From positions 11,753,807 through 11,817,806 of the forward strand of contig OZ022240.1 in NCBI GenBank assembly GCA_963978895.1: 64,000 nt of DNA, read 5' to 3'. Positions 1 to 10,562 of this stretch are shown piece by piece. Numbering within the stretch: position 1 is the first letter of the stretch; each line of letters opens with the position of its first letter. The translations under genes were made by a program, and so were the position numbers. This DNA is from Erpobdella octoculata (taxonomy: Eukaryota; Annelida; Clitellata; Hirudinida; Erpobdellidae). The notes under the pieces were generated by a model. That model saw only the letters and a list, made by a program, of their open reading frames with translations, made no database searches and was not told where the DNA came from.

Positions 1-16
1 CTTAGCCACGCCTCTG
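1..16. mobile_element. hAT terminal inverted repeat, element lies left of window
   Basis: Read on the minus strand this is CAGAGGCGTGGCTAAG, a typical hAT end of the CAGRGGCGTRGCYA type. The body would extend beyond the left edge of the window, so neither the partner end nor a target duplication can be checked. Confidence 0.45.
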
Positions 17-542
17 GGCCCAATAATGCAAGTTTTTAAATTTGCATTAAAGTGGGCCCCCGGGGGCCCACTGAAAACTCAGGGGGGCAATCGCCTCCCT
101 GCCCCCTCTAATTGACGTCGCTGCGCATAAATATCATTCAAATCGCTTGGCTCTGCTTCACCTGTAGCAACGTTTGACAGAGAAAGCGCAGTAACACAGT
201 GCTGTGAAAACTTATCGCTCAATTGCAACAGAACACTATCTAAATAAGGGAACCAAACAGTCCGTTTGAAGTATATAGCAGCAGTGATTTCTTGCACACC
301 TGGGAACGTTGTTCTTCCAACACTTTGAGTACTTAAGCGGGGCTTAGTAATATCACATTCAGCGATTTCAGCAAGCAGGGGCGCAGCCAAAAAATTTTTT
401 CGGGGGGAAGGACCCGGGGGAAAAACTGATTAGTAAGGAGTTTTACTGAGAAATTTACGACCCACAAAAGTCAAGGCTTAACGAAAGTTTCAGCAATAAT
501 TAGTAATAACAAACTATAAGACTTTTACTTTAGAACAGTAAA

Positions 543-856
543 TTACAATATGAAATTCCGCCGACGTTTTTTCCCCGAAAAAACGTCGATGACGGTTTCT
601 TCATTAATGTTAAGGTCGAGATTGATAGTCATCTTGGCAAACCCATTCAGCCTTCTCTGACTCATTGTGGAGCGTAGATTAGATTTGAGTCTGCGCATAT
701 TTGAGAAGGATCTCTCGGCTGTCGCGGAAGAAAGGGGCAAGTGGTGAAGAGTTTCAGCATAGTTGAGAAGGATCTCTCGGCTGTAGCGGAAGAAAGGGGC
801 AAATGGTGAAGAGTTTCAGCAGCGTATTTATCTGCGGGTAGATAGAATATTAACAC
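543..856 (-). pseudogene. hAT C-terminal dimerisation domain remnant with internal duplication
   Basis: The minus frame over 543-740 contains PLSSATAERSFSNMRRLKS followed by LRSTMSQRRLNGFAKMTI, the conserved hAT C-terminal dimerisation motif. The LSSATAERSFS stretch occurs twice because of a 62-bp tandem duplication (701-759 repeated at 763-821), which shifts the frame between copies. There is no upstream catalytic region inside the 849-bp element. Confidence 0.75.
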
Positions 857-894
857 TGTTGCATAACATTAACTGCCGTATGTGGCCACTCTGC

Positions 895-1030
895 CAATTG
901 GGTCCAAGCCAAAGTGGGTCGGTTCGGGTCGAAAACAGGTGGGTCGGGTCACAAAAGAAAAAACAAAATAGGTTGAGTCGGGTCACAAAAGAAAAACAAA
1001 AATATATGTTCTGGCGGGTCGGGTTTTCAA
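895..1030. repeat. GGGTCGGGTC-rich subterminal-type repeat
   Basis: GTGGGTCGG, TTCGGGTCG, GTGGGTCGGGTCACAAAAG and GAGTCGGGTCACAAAAG recur within about 130 bp. Similar GGGT(C/T)CGG arrays sit near the ends of other hATs in this window. It may be the edge of a further small insertion. Confidence 0.4.
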
Positions 1031-1492
1031 AAATAGACCCATGGACAACTCTCACCCTAAAATTTTTGATATCTTATTAAATATTTAATTTACAAATAAT
1101 TGTTACCTCAAATATGTCTCGAAAACACGGGAAGGCGCGTCACTTCAACATCAACATTGGCAAGCTTTCGGGGGGGAGGGGCGGCCGGGTCCCCTAGCCC
1201 CCCTGCCCCCTGGCTGCGCCCCTGTCAGCGAGTTTTTCTGCTTGATCAAACGCAGTCAACTCATGGCCTTGCCACTCTGCATCGCCCCTCCTCCACTTCG
1301 CCAAAACACTTTACTGTTCTGTGTTTTTATCATAGGCCTGGCCTACTGGCTATAGCCTATTGTTAGTAATACGTGACTGTGAGTAGATTTCATTCTGCAT
1401 AATAATAATTATATCAATGTTAATTAATTTCTTTAAAAATGTACTCATCATTAAAAATAATGAGTTCTAGGACTACTTTAGAAGTCAAAGTC

Positions 1493-1759
1493 TTAACCTA
1501 TGAATAACAAAAACTTCGAATAAAGAACAAAAAAATTTAATCCTGCATGTCCAGGATTACCCCCCCTGGATCCGCGCCTGACCGGCTGGGTAGCGAAACA
1601 ACCTTTTTCAAGTGATTTCAACATTGCTTGTAAAACAACAATAAAAACATCAGCAATCTTATTAATATTGAATAACCATGAAATTTCTTTTGTCAAAATT
1701 TTAGGTTCTCCAGATGTCCAGTTAAATGTAGTTCTGCAGTGTTTAACAATTTTGTTCAA
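1493..1759 (-). other. Unrecognised open stretch running into a hAT end
   Basis: An 88-codon minus frame. The part encoded by 1581-1759 includes WTSGEPKILTKEISWLFNI and is not a family I recognise. The rest reads through a hAT terminus: CAGGCGCGGATCC on the minus strand, ending at 1580 and followed by a C-rich run. It is therefore a chimera of an unknown fragment and a transposon end, probably not a gene. Confidence 0.35.
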
Positions 1760-2971
1760 TTAAATGTATTAAAACTCGTTTAATGTGATTATTTGGGGTG
1801 GTGAAATTTAAAATTGTTGCAGTTTGTAATGTCAAATTATGCATTATGATTGGTTTAATGTTTTTTTAAATGCTTTTATTAAATGTTTTTATTTAACTTC
1901 ACTTTCTCTCTGTTTGTATGTTGTAATCAAATTTTAGAAGCAAAAATTCACCCACTTTTGACCACCTAGAGCTCTAAAACTTTCAGGAAAGCTTTATTCT
2001 GGATGTCAATACATGATTTTAATGTTTCCGACATGAATTAGGCCTTAAATCAATTGAAATTAATCAAATCAAATTAATTCCTGCCATCTAGCGACTGTTT
2101 ATTACAGTCGCTAGATAGCAGGAATTAATTCTCTTGACAACCGGCCACAAAGCTCTGGCGATCGATATTTCGTATCTAAGTCCGAGTTTGCAAAAGCGTT
2201 TACTAATCTAAACATGTAATTTGCTTAGAGGCAAATAAAAGCATTTTAAAAAAAAATTATTTTTTATCTCTTCTTGTTATAAGCAGAACATCGATTTATA
2301 TTTTATAGAATGGTCCATTCAGTACATGGGGTGGTCCATTCATTACGACCACCAAAGTTTCTGAGGTGGGTTTACAAAAATGTTGTTTTTAGTAATAACC
2401 TGATATTTAAAATGTATTTAAATTTAACTATTTGTTTCGACATGTATAAACCTTACATTTGTCATTAAATTAATTAAAAAATTTATGTAAATAAATTTAT
2501 TGCGAATTTTGAAGCGCATTTCATGAAATTGTGGTCCATTCAGCACCAGTCTCCTCTACACATAGATCAAACTATATGTGAAAATACAAATTATATTTCT
2601 ATGAGCAACTATATGCTATTAAGATGTGCATAGTGCATAGTATGACGTGACCTAGCGAAAGTTTAAGAAAAAATTTGAATAAATTTTTACGCGTTTAAAG
2701 GCTGGGCCAAAATCACCCCCGCTGGTTAGGGTGACTTTAAGCCTGTCCAGAAATTTTTTTTAACCTACAAGCAGTTTTATTTAAAGTTTTTTTGTTATAA
2801 CAGTGATGGGCAATCAATCAAATAAACTTATAAAGCGCCTTTTTTTAAATTCAAAGGCGCTTGCTCGCAAATAAATTCGCTAAATAAAATTGTTCTAAAA
2901 ATCCACGAAAAACAACAATAAATTAGCTGTCCTAATTAGAAAACGGAAGACTATTAGCATAATTTACAAAC
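1581..2971. other. Non-coding AT-rich stretch with Helitron-like piece
   Basis: No convincing coding region. Notable contents are three copies of GGTCCATTCA between 2310 and 2540 and, at 1935-2070, a conserved block (GACCACCTAGAGCTCTAAAA onward) that recurs inverted at 59695-59825 and, more diverged, near 21445-21510. The block is followed by the palindrome listed separately. Confidence 0.5.
2072..2130. repeat. 27-bp-arm inverted repeat (hairpin)
   Basis: Arms 2072-2098 and 2104-2130 (core ATCTAGCGACTGT / ACAGTCGCTAGAT) pair with one mismatch around a 5-nt loop. It follows directly on the block shared with 59695-59825, which is also flanked by a long palindrome of different sequence. Confidence 0.85.
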
Positions 2972-2974
2972 AGA

Positions 2975-3214
2975 CGTGGCGCCGAAGCACAGTGGTGAAA
3001 GCAGATATGCTATTATCCTGCCGTCGTGGGTTCAAATTTTAGTCACGGCGAGGCGTAATTCCATTGAGCAAGGAATTCACTCACACCGCTCAGGCCAACC
3101 CAGCCTTTCATCCTTCATTGGTCGATGAATGAGTACCAGTTTCACGACTGGGATGTAATAGGGTTCGACACATTCCGATTTCGGAGACACGTTGCGGGTG
3201 GCAGGTAACACTGT
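2975..3214 (+). mobile_element. tRNA-derived SINE, 5' part
   Basis: A tRNA-like head has a degenerate A box near 2980-3000 and a B box GTGGGTTCAAATT near 3029. It is followed by a body (GAGCAAGGAATTCACTC...GCTCAGG) shared with the SINE at 63022-63199 and partly with 16970-17075. The sequence is cut at 3214 by a hAT insertion, and the same unit resumes at 15675. Confidence 0.65.
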
Positions 3215-3873
3215 CAGGAGCGTCATTTGCGGCGGGGCAGGGGGCAATTTCCCCCCCTCCCCAGGATTTTCAAAAAAAAAATTTTTGAAAAAATAGTTAC
3301 CACATTTTTGGAGAGATTTTTGCAAAAGTTTTTAAAAAAGTAACTGAAACTACTTCCTCTCGGGCCTTCAGCGTTTGAAAAAAGTGTATACGTTTTTGGA
3401 ATTGTATTTTTTTATAGAAAGGTAGCTATCAAAGCTGGAAACAGTATTTTGGGAACCATGGGAAGCGCTGTGCGTTAGTAGTATGCATTGTATAATTTCA
3501 GTTTTTGACTTTTATTTAAAAACATTAAAATATTTGTAAATATTTGCTCACTGTATTTTGTCAATTCATCATCAGTGCAACCTAATTAAAATTGTACCCA
3601 CACAGCAATGATCAAAGTTGTTACCAATTTCAAAACTAGACTTCGTCTTAGGGTTTTCAGTACGGGCCGAAACCAATGTGCCGAGTCGTGGGATGTTGTG
3701 CTTGTAAAAACGAAAAAACCGGGCCTAGGATTTTTTTGCCTATATAACAGACCGTGCCTCAAAAAATGGCCCGTGCAAGGCTTTGCAAGTTAAGTTTAAT
3801 AGATGAACCCAACCGGTAATGTTTTACACCAATAATAACACAAATTCAATGGAACATGTCAAGACCACCCATG

Positions 3874-4715
3874 TGACGGTTGTCTCCATCGTCGATTGTA
3901 ATTTCTTTTGTGAATAACTTTATTGCTCGGACTAGGTTGAGAGCGCGATGAAAAACGCCGACTAGAGAGGTAGCGTCGGTTCGCTTATTAATCAAACTTG
4001 CTCGTTTTTGGTGTGCTTTTAGTTCTAGCGTCTTTCCTATTAAGTTTTTGATAATAATAAGTTTTAGTACGTTGTATAGATATTGTGTAGTCCTTTATTT
4101 GTACCTAATTTTATCGATTTCGGATGAGTATTAAATAAGTTGTAGCGTGAAATGTAACATATTTTAAGCACACTTTCTTGTAAATTTGTTGAGTGCTGAC
4201 GTAAGCGCTTTCGTTCTGCGTTGTGATTGGCTCGTTAAGTAATTATCACAACTCCTTTTGACTAAGTGTCGTTTCTAGCCTTTTGTATCGTCGCTAATGT
4301 AAAACTTTTTAGTATATCAAATTATAAAACGAATTATCTGTTTGGAAAAGGAGTTTAGTTTAATATTATTACTTCGTTGCGGTGATTTTGATGTATATTG
4401 CCTTTGTAAACTTTTGTGTGTCAAACGGTCACGTGGGGCTAGTCAAACGGTCACGTGGGGTTAGTCAAACGGTCACGTGGAATTCAGGCTGCATTCGGAT
4501 TGGTGGTTTTTGTGGATTGAAATTGACACGTGTGCTAGGCTATATAAGGAAATTTTGCGTTTGGAATTTTAGTTCTCTTCTTCGTGCGATTTTGAGAGGT
4601 GAAGCTCTGTCCGATTAGTGTCGTTTGTGTTATATTAATAAACTGTTAAACCTTGTTTAGTTTATCTCAGTTGTTTCGTCGTCAGGCATCAATACCCGAG
4701 CAGAATCCCGTCACA
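3874..4715 (+). repeat. 5' LTR of the Gmr1-like element
   Basis: 842 bp, with 8-bp terminal inversions TGTGACGG/CCGTCACA. It matches the split 3' LTR almost base for base, implying fairly recent insertion. It contains a CACGTG array, a TATA box (4541) and an AATAAA (about 4637). Confidence 0.92.
4421..4548 (+). promoter_or_regulatory. LTR promoter: three CACGTG repeats and TATA box
   Basis: TCAAACGGTCACGTGG repeats three times at 22-bp spacing (4421, 4443, 4465), each with the palindromic E-box CACGTG. A fourth ACACGTGT lies at about 4526, then TATATAAGG at 4541. The arrangement suggests the U3 enhancer and core promoter; the 3' LTR has the same array from about 10414. Binding by a bHLH factor is inference. 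Confidence 0.6.
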
Positions 4716-4717
4716 TT

Positions 4718-4735
4718 TGGTGTCAGAAGTGGGAT
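4718..4735 (+). other. Primer-binding site of the Gmr1-like element
   Basis: TGGTGTCAGAAGTGGGAT starts two bases after the LTR end and begins with TGG, complementary to a tRNA CCA tail. Which tRNA is used was not determined. Confidence 0.7.
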
Positions 4736-4943
4736 CGGGTCATCGTTTTTGTTCAAAACTGTTGCGAATCGTGTTGATTTTAGTGAACGATATTCACCGA
4801 ACCGAATATTTTAGTGAACAATATTCGACGAACCGAATATTATAGTGAACGATATTGAACGAACCGATTATTTTATCGAGCGAACCGTACATTTTATTCG
4901 ACGAACTGATTATTAAGAACGAATCGAACATTTCGAATAAACG

Positions 4944-7900
4944 TTGAAGTTAGACACGAGTAGTTACGATAACATGGACAAATTTGATGCAGAGAAACAC
5001 GCTGAAATAAAAAGAATTCCGACTGAACGTCTGATTATCAAACTCAAGGCAGCAGGAAAATCTGAAGAAGAAGTAGAAAAACTGACAAGACCACAATTAT
5101 TAAATTTATGGGCCGAAATGTTATCAAAAGGTAAAATTGAAGCAGAATCGCGTAGTGTCACTCCAACCGAAGAATTTATGACAGAAGCATCAAAGTTTGA
5201 ACAATGGAGGATTTCACAAGAGCTGAAGATAAGAGAACAAGAATCACTTCGTTTGCAAAAGAAAGACGTAGAAAAACTAAGACTCAAAGAAGAAGAACTC
5301 GAAAGACTACGAAAGAAAGACGAAGAAGAACTCGAAAGGCAACGAAGGAAAGACGAAGAAGAACTAAGACTCAAAGAAGAAGAACTCGAAAGACTACGAA
5401 AGAAAGACGAAGGAGAACTCGGAAGACAACGAAGGAAAGATGATGAAGAGTTAAAATTTAAAGAACAAGAACTGAGAATTAGAGAATTAGAACTATCAAG
5501 ATGGCAACAGAAGACTGAAGAAGATAGACATTTCCGCGAAAAAGAGTTAGAATTACAAGAAGAGAATGTACTGCTTCAACAAAAGAGAGATGACACTAGA
5601 GCTGCTGAAAAGGACTCGTTAGTATTCAAAATTAAGATGTATGGTGATGCAATGAAAAATGTAATGAGGAAATTGCCTGATGATCCGAGTGAGATTCCGA
5701 GTTTCTTCGAACATTTAGAAAATTGTTTTGTTATATATGAAGTTGATACAGTCATAAAAGTAAAACTTCTTCAAATGTGTCTTAATGAAAAGGCAAAATC
5801 TTTGATTTCGAGATTGTCATATGAAGATTTGGATGATTATGAAACCGTAAAACAATTTTTGTTAGATGAATTTAGAATAAGTCCGATAAAGCTGCGTGAA
5901 CATTTCTACACTATAAAGAAACAAGCTAATGAAACTTATCAACTATTTGCTTCAAAGCTAAGAAATTCGTTAATGTATTATCTTCAAAGCCGGAACATAA
6001 AGAATGAATTCGATAAACTGGTAAACTTATTGGTTGCTGATCGTATGAAGGAATTATTACCACGTGGGTGTTTGAACTACATTCTATCTCAAGAACAGGA
6101 AGGATGGTTGAGTTTTGATCAGCTTGCCAAATCAGCCGACAACTTTACGGCCTCTTACGAAAGAGATGAATTTACAAGAAAAGAACCCAAACCAAGAACA
6201 GAGTACAGTTACCCAAGAAACGATAACCGTCCGGTTCGACAAATGATGGAGAGAGCAATCGATCACAGGCCGAATCGTCAAACATTGGACAAGGCAAAAG
6301 ATGAAGCAATGAAAAGGGGTCTCTGTTTTACCTGCCAAGGTCGAGGACATTTGGCAAAGAACTGTCCAAACAGATATGCTGCCAAGATATCATCATGTTC
6401 AGTTATTAGACAAGCAAATAGAAACGTAATCGAACCATCAAATGATAAACAAGAACATTGCGTCAAGGCGAACGAAATTTTCAAAAGATCTTTCGTCCAA
6501 GTAAAAATAGAGGGTCTGGAACCGCAATCAGCACTTATTGATGGAGGAGCGGAAATCTGCTGCATCCACACCAATCTCGTCGAACCATTAGATGTGCCGG
6601 TACAAAAACAAATTGCTATATCAGGGTTTAAGGGTGAATCAACAATGGTAGACGTGGTATGTTTGAAAATAAAGCCGGGTGATGAAGACGAAAACCGTTT
6701 AGTAAACATTAGTCCTATGGTGAAGGTATGGTTTGCTGTGGTGCCGGACTTGAATGAAATGGTTATCTTAACACCTTCGGTAGTGGAACTTCTTGACAGT
6801 ATGAAGATCTACAATGTTCTCTCAAGCGAATCAACAGTAATTTCAAATAAAGTTGAGAACGAAAAACAGAGTAACAGTGAGCAGGAATTCTGTGAAGTCG
6901 CAGCAATAGTGGATGTGAACAAGGAGTCTACCGACATCAAGACCCCGCTGGTTGAAAAGGTTAATAGGACAGCCGACGTGAGTGAACTGATAGCTGAACA
7001 AAGGAATTGCCCATCTCTTCTAAAGTACTGGGAGCTAGCAGAAAGGGACAAAAAGGGTTTTTACATTGAAGATGGCCTACTTCACCACAAGGAAACTTTA
7101 TGGGGTCATAAGATCGTACAGCTTTGCTTACCTGAAACAAGAATTGCAGTAGTTCTTGAAATGGGGCATGACGCTCCATTTGCAGGTCACATGGCATTTA
7201 GTTTGACAAAGTACAGAATAAAGCTCAATTTTTGGTTCCCAGAAATGGATAGAAAAATCAAAGCTTATTGCCAGACTTGTCCTATCTGTCAGTTACGAGC
7301 GCCATCAAAAGTTTCGCAGAGAGTTCCGATTACACCAATGTCGAGGGATGATGATTTGCCATTTTCTCATCTGATCATGGATTGTATTGGACCATTATTT
7401 CCAGAAGGAGATCCGGTTAAAAGCAAGCCTGAATACAATTATGCATTGGTTGTGGTGGACAAGTTTTCTAGGTGGCCCATGGCTTATCCCCTGAAGTCAC
7501 TAAAGGCGAAGACAGTGTGCGATGCTCTTTTACAATTGTTTATGAATTTTTCGATACCGAAAGTAATAAGCTCAGATTGTGGAACCAATTTCACCAGTCA
7601 ACTGACTCAAGAATTTTTGAAAAGTTTTGGTTGCAGTCCTAGATTCAATACACCAGGACATCCCGAAGCAGCTGGTTTGGTAGAACGGTGCAATCAGAGT
7701 TTGAAGACGATTATTTACAAACAAGTGCAAGAGAATCCAAAGGGATGGCATCAATTATTACCATTCGTTTTGTGGAGTTTGAGAGAAAGACCATCTTCTA
7801 CCACGCACATTAGTCCGTACACGTTGGTATATGGTACTGTTCCTCGAGGACCGCTTTCTGTGTTGAAAGAATCATGGGTAGGAGAGCGAATCCTTCCACT

Positions 7901-9763
7901 CAACTTAGGAAAGAAACCAGAAGAATATTTGAGAACCCTCAAGGAAAATTTGGATTTAGCAAAAGCTTACTCAGAGTACTATTCTCACATCGAACAAGAA
8001 AAGTATGCTCATAATTACAACCTGAGGAGCACTGATAGAAAATATCAGGTTGGTGATAAGGTTGTGGTTTTGGCACCGAATTCTGGCGGAGCGAAATGTT
8101 TCAATCGATGGGATGGGCCAGGAACTATTAGTCAAGTGAAGTCTCCTTATTCCTACATAGTAGAGTTGAAAGGAAGACGTCAACACGTACATGCCAACAA
8201 AATTAAAAAGTATCATGAACGAATTGAACAGGCCATAGTAAACAGTTGCTCATTAATTTTTGATAAAGACGAGGATTTTGGTCAGATCGCCACCTTCGGA
8301 GGAAAGAACTCAGAAGAAAATGAGGAAGGACTCGTGATTGACCCTATTAAACTGGAGCATTTATCTGTCGAGCAACGTAAACGACTACAAGATGTTTTGA
8401 ATCAGTATCGAAAAGTATTTTCCGACGAGCCAGGGTTCTGCAACATTACAGAACATGAAATCCGTTTAATGGAAGGTTTTAAACCGAAGCGACTGCGGGC
8501 CTATAGAATCCCAGAACTATTGAAGGAGGAGGTTAAAAGACAGCTACAAGAAATGTTGGACAACGGGATAATCACGCCCTCCAAGAGTGAAATGGCAAGC
8601 CCGGTAGTATGCGTTTTAAAGAAGTCTGGTGGTCCCAACAGTGTGCGGCTCGCTATTGATTATCGACATGTGAACAAACATTCCATGGGTGATTGTTTCC
8701 CGACGCCGGATGTTCAGGAGGTTTTACAAAAGGTTGGAAGAGCAAGGTGGATTAGTTGTTTCGACGCAAAGAACGGCTACTGGCAAATACCGATGAAGAA
8801 AAATTCGCAATGGCTCACAGCGTTTGTTTGTGATGAAGGGCTATTCGAATTCAACCGGATGCCTTTCGGTCTGAAATCTGCTAGTAACACCTTTATTCGA
8901 GGAATGACGAACTTACTGAGGAACATCAGAGAATTTACCGAACCGTTTGTCGACGATATCGCTGTGTTCTCAGACACATGGGAAAGTCATCTACAACACT
9001 TAAAATTATTTCTGAACGTAATTGAAGAATCGGGCTTAACATTGAACCTTAAAAGTGTAGTTTCTCACTCGGTCGCGTCAACTTTGTTGGACATTCCATA
9101 GGGTCTGGTTTAATCCAACCCGACCCAGCAAAGATAGGAGCTTTAGAAAGACTTAGACCTCCGAAGGTTAAGAAGGACGTGAGAAGACTGGTGGGATTTT
9201 TCAGCTACTTCAGAAATTTCATTCCTCACCTGTCAGAAACATTGAAAAGCATCACAGACCTGACAAGCAAAAGGGGTCCAAACCAAATTCAGTGGAGGGA
9301 AGAGCACCAACAAGCGTTTGAGAAGGTCATTCATCAATTGAAACAAGTCGTAACTTTACACACGATTGACTTCAATAAGGGTTTTGGAATTTACGTCGAT
9401 GCCGGTCAGGTGGCCATTGGAGGTTGTCTGGTGCAATGGTCAGATAAGGGAGAAGAATTGCCTATTGCTTTTGCCAGTATGAAACTAACTGGACCACAAA
9501 CGAAATGGTCAACCATTGAACGAGAAGCATACGCTGTAATCTGGAATCTGAGGAAATTTAGATCATGGATATGCTTGTCTAATATCATCGTTTTCTCGGA
9601 TCATAATCCGTTGTCCTACTTAACAGAGGCAGCCCCGAAGAGCGCTAAACTTACCCGGTGGGCCTTGGCATTGCAGGAATTCAACCTCTATTTCCGTTAT
9701 CATCCGGGAAAAAGGAGCACGATCGACGACTTCCTCTCACGTGCTACTGACGATGAACCATGA
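4944..9763 (+). pseudogene. Gmr1-like gag-pol polyprotein (PR-IN-RT-RH), one frameshift
   Basis: The frame opens at 4944 and is uninterrupted to 9101; RNase H continues at 9179-9763 in another frame. Residues about 75-230 form a highly charged E/K/R coiled coil and 230-430 resemble retrotransposon gag. A CCHC knuckle (CFTCQGRGHLAKNC) lies near 459. The aspartic protease motif near 529 is ALIDGGAE, with G where S/T is usual. Integrase follows: HHCC finger, catalytic D (LIMDCIGP), D-x35-E (DCGTNF to LVER) and a GPY/F-like tail. RT has LAIDYRHVN and FVDDIAVF, then RNase H. A one-base loss in an A-run near 9050 explains the frame break. The host cell would need both frames repaired for a functional product, so this copy is inactive as read. 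Confidence 0.92.
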
Positions 9764-9851
9764 ATCAACCTCAGTGTCTCGATTCATCGGGATACCAGGA
9801 CGGACGATGAAGACAAGGTGAGCCGATAACGAAAAATCCGTTATCGTCTTT

Positions 9852-9862
9852 GAGAAGGGAGG
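9852..9862 (+). other. Polypurine tract
   Basis: GAGAAGGGAGG sits two bases before the 3' LTR start at 9865, the expected plus-strand priming site. Confidence 0.75.
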
Positions 9863-9864
9863 TA

Positions 9865-10562
9865 TGTGACGGTTGTCTCCATCGTCGATTGTAATTTCTT
9901 TTGTGAATAACTTTATTGCGCGGACTAGGTTAAGAGCGCGATGAAAAACGCCGACTAGAGAGGTAGCGTCGGTTCGCTTATTAATCAAACTTGCTCGTTT
10001 TTGGTGTGCTTTTAGTTCTAGCGTCTTTCCTATTAAGTTTTTGATAAAAATAAGTTTTAGTACGTTGTATAGATATTGTGTAGTTCTTTATTTGTACCTA
10101 ATTTTATCGATTTCGGATGAGTATTAAATAAGTTGTAGCGTGAAATGTAACATATTTTAAGCACACTTTCTTGTAAATTTGTTGAGTGCTGACGTAAGCG
10201 CTTTCGTTCTGCGTTGTGATTGGCTCGTTAAGTAATTATCACAACTCCATTTGACTAAGTGTCGTTTCTAGCCTTTTGTATCGTCGCTAATGTAAAACTT
10301 TTTAGTATATCAAATTATAAAACGAATTATCTGTTTGGAAAAGGAGTTTAGTTTAATATTATTACTTCGTTGCGGTGATTTTGATGTATATTGCCTTTGT
10401 AAACTTTTGTGTGTCAAACGGTCACGTGGGGCTAGTCAAACGGTCACGTGGGGTTAGTCAAACGGTCACGTGGAATTCAGGCTGCATTCGGATTGGTGGT
10501 TTTTGTGGATTGAAATTGACACGTGTGCTAGGCTATATAAGGAAATTTTGCGTTTGGAATTT
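9865..10562 (+). repeat. 3' LTR, first part
   Basis: Matches 3874-4571 of the 5' LTR nearly base for base and stops where the LINE enters; the rest is at 14497-14651. The target duplication TTGGAATTT is counted at 10554-10562. Confidence 0.9.

Larger units (their letters stand above)
376..1224. mobile_element. Nested hAT element with TIRs and 8-bp target duplication
   Basis: The left end reads CAGGGGCGCAGCC at 376 and the right end GGCTGCGCCCCTG finishes at 1224, forming perfect 13-bp inverted repeats. Flanking octamers are TCAGCAAG (368-375) and TCAGCGAG (1225-1232), a 7/8 match as expected for a hAT duplication. The element interrupts the codons of an older hAT transposase. It carries a dimerisation-domain remnant on the minus strand and a GGGTCGGGTC-rich stretch at 895-1030. 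Confidence 0.85.
79..1312 (-). pseudogene. hAT transposase fragment (ZMYM-like), split by a nested hAT
   Basis: Two minus-strand blocks join in one reading frame once the nested element at 376-1224 is skipped. The upstream block (1225-1312) encodes ...EWQGHELTAFDQAEKLA. The downstream block (79-375) continues with AECDITKPRLSTQ and YFKRTVWFPYLDSVLLQL, a pattern typical of the middle of hAT transposases annotated as zinc-finger MYM-like proteins. The N-terminal BED/TTF finger and the C-terminal dimerisation region are absent, so this is a remnant. A GC-rich tract of the kind often seen near hAT ends follows at 40-110. It cannot encode an active enzyme. Confidence 0.72.

Noticed and set aside
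1100..1366. 88-codon plus-strand frame
   Set aside because: Spans a hAT terminus and the antisense of a transposase remnant; composition is that of the C-rich end.
5204..5443. Basic/threonine-rich frame overlapping the gypsy gag
   Set aside because: Shifted-frame shadow of the E/K/R coiled-coil repeat in the real gag frame.
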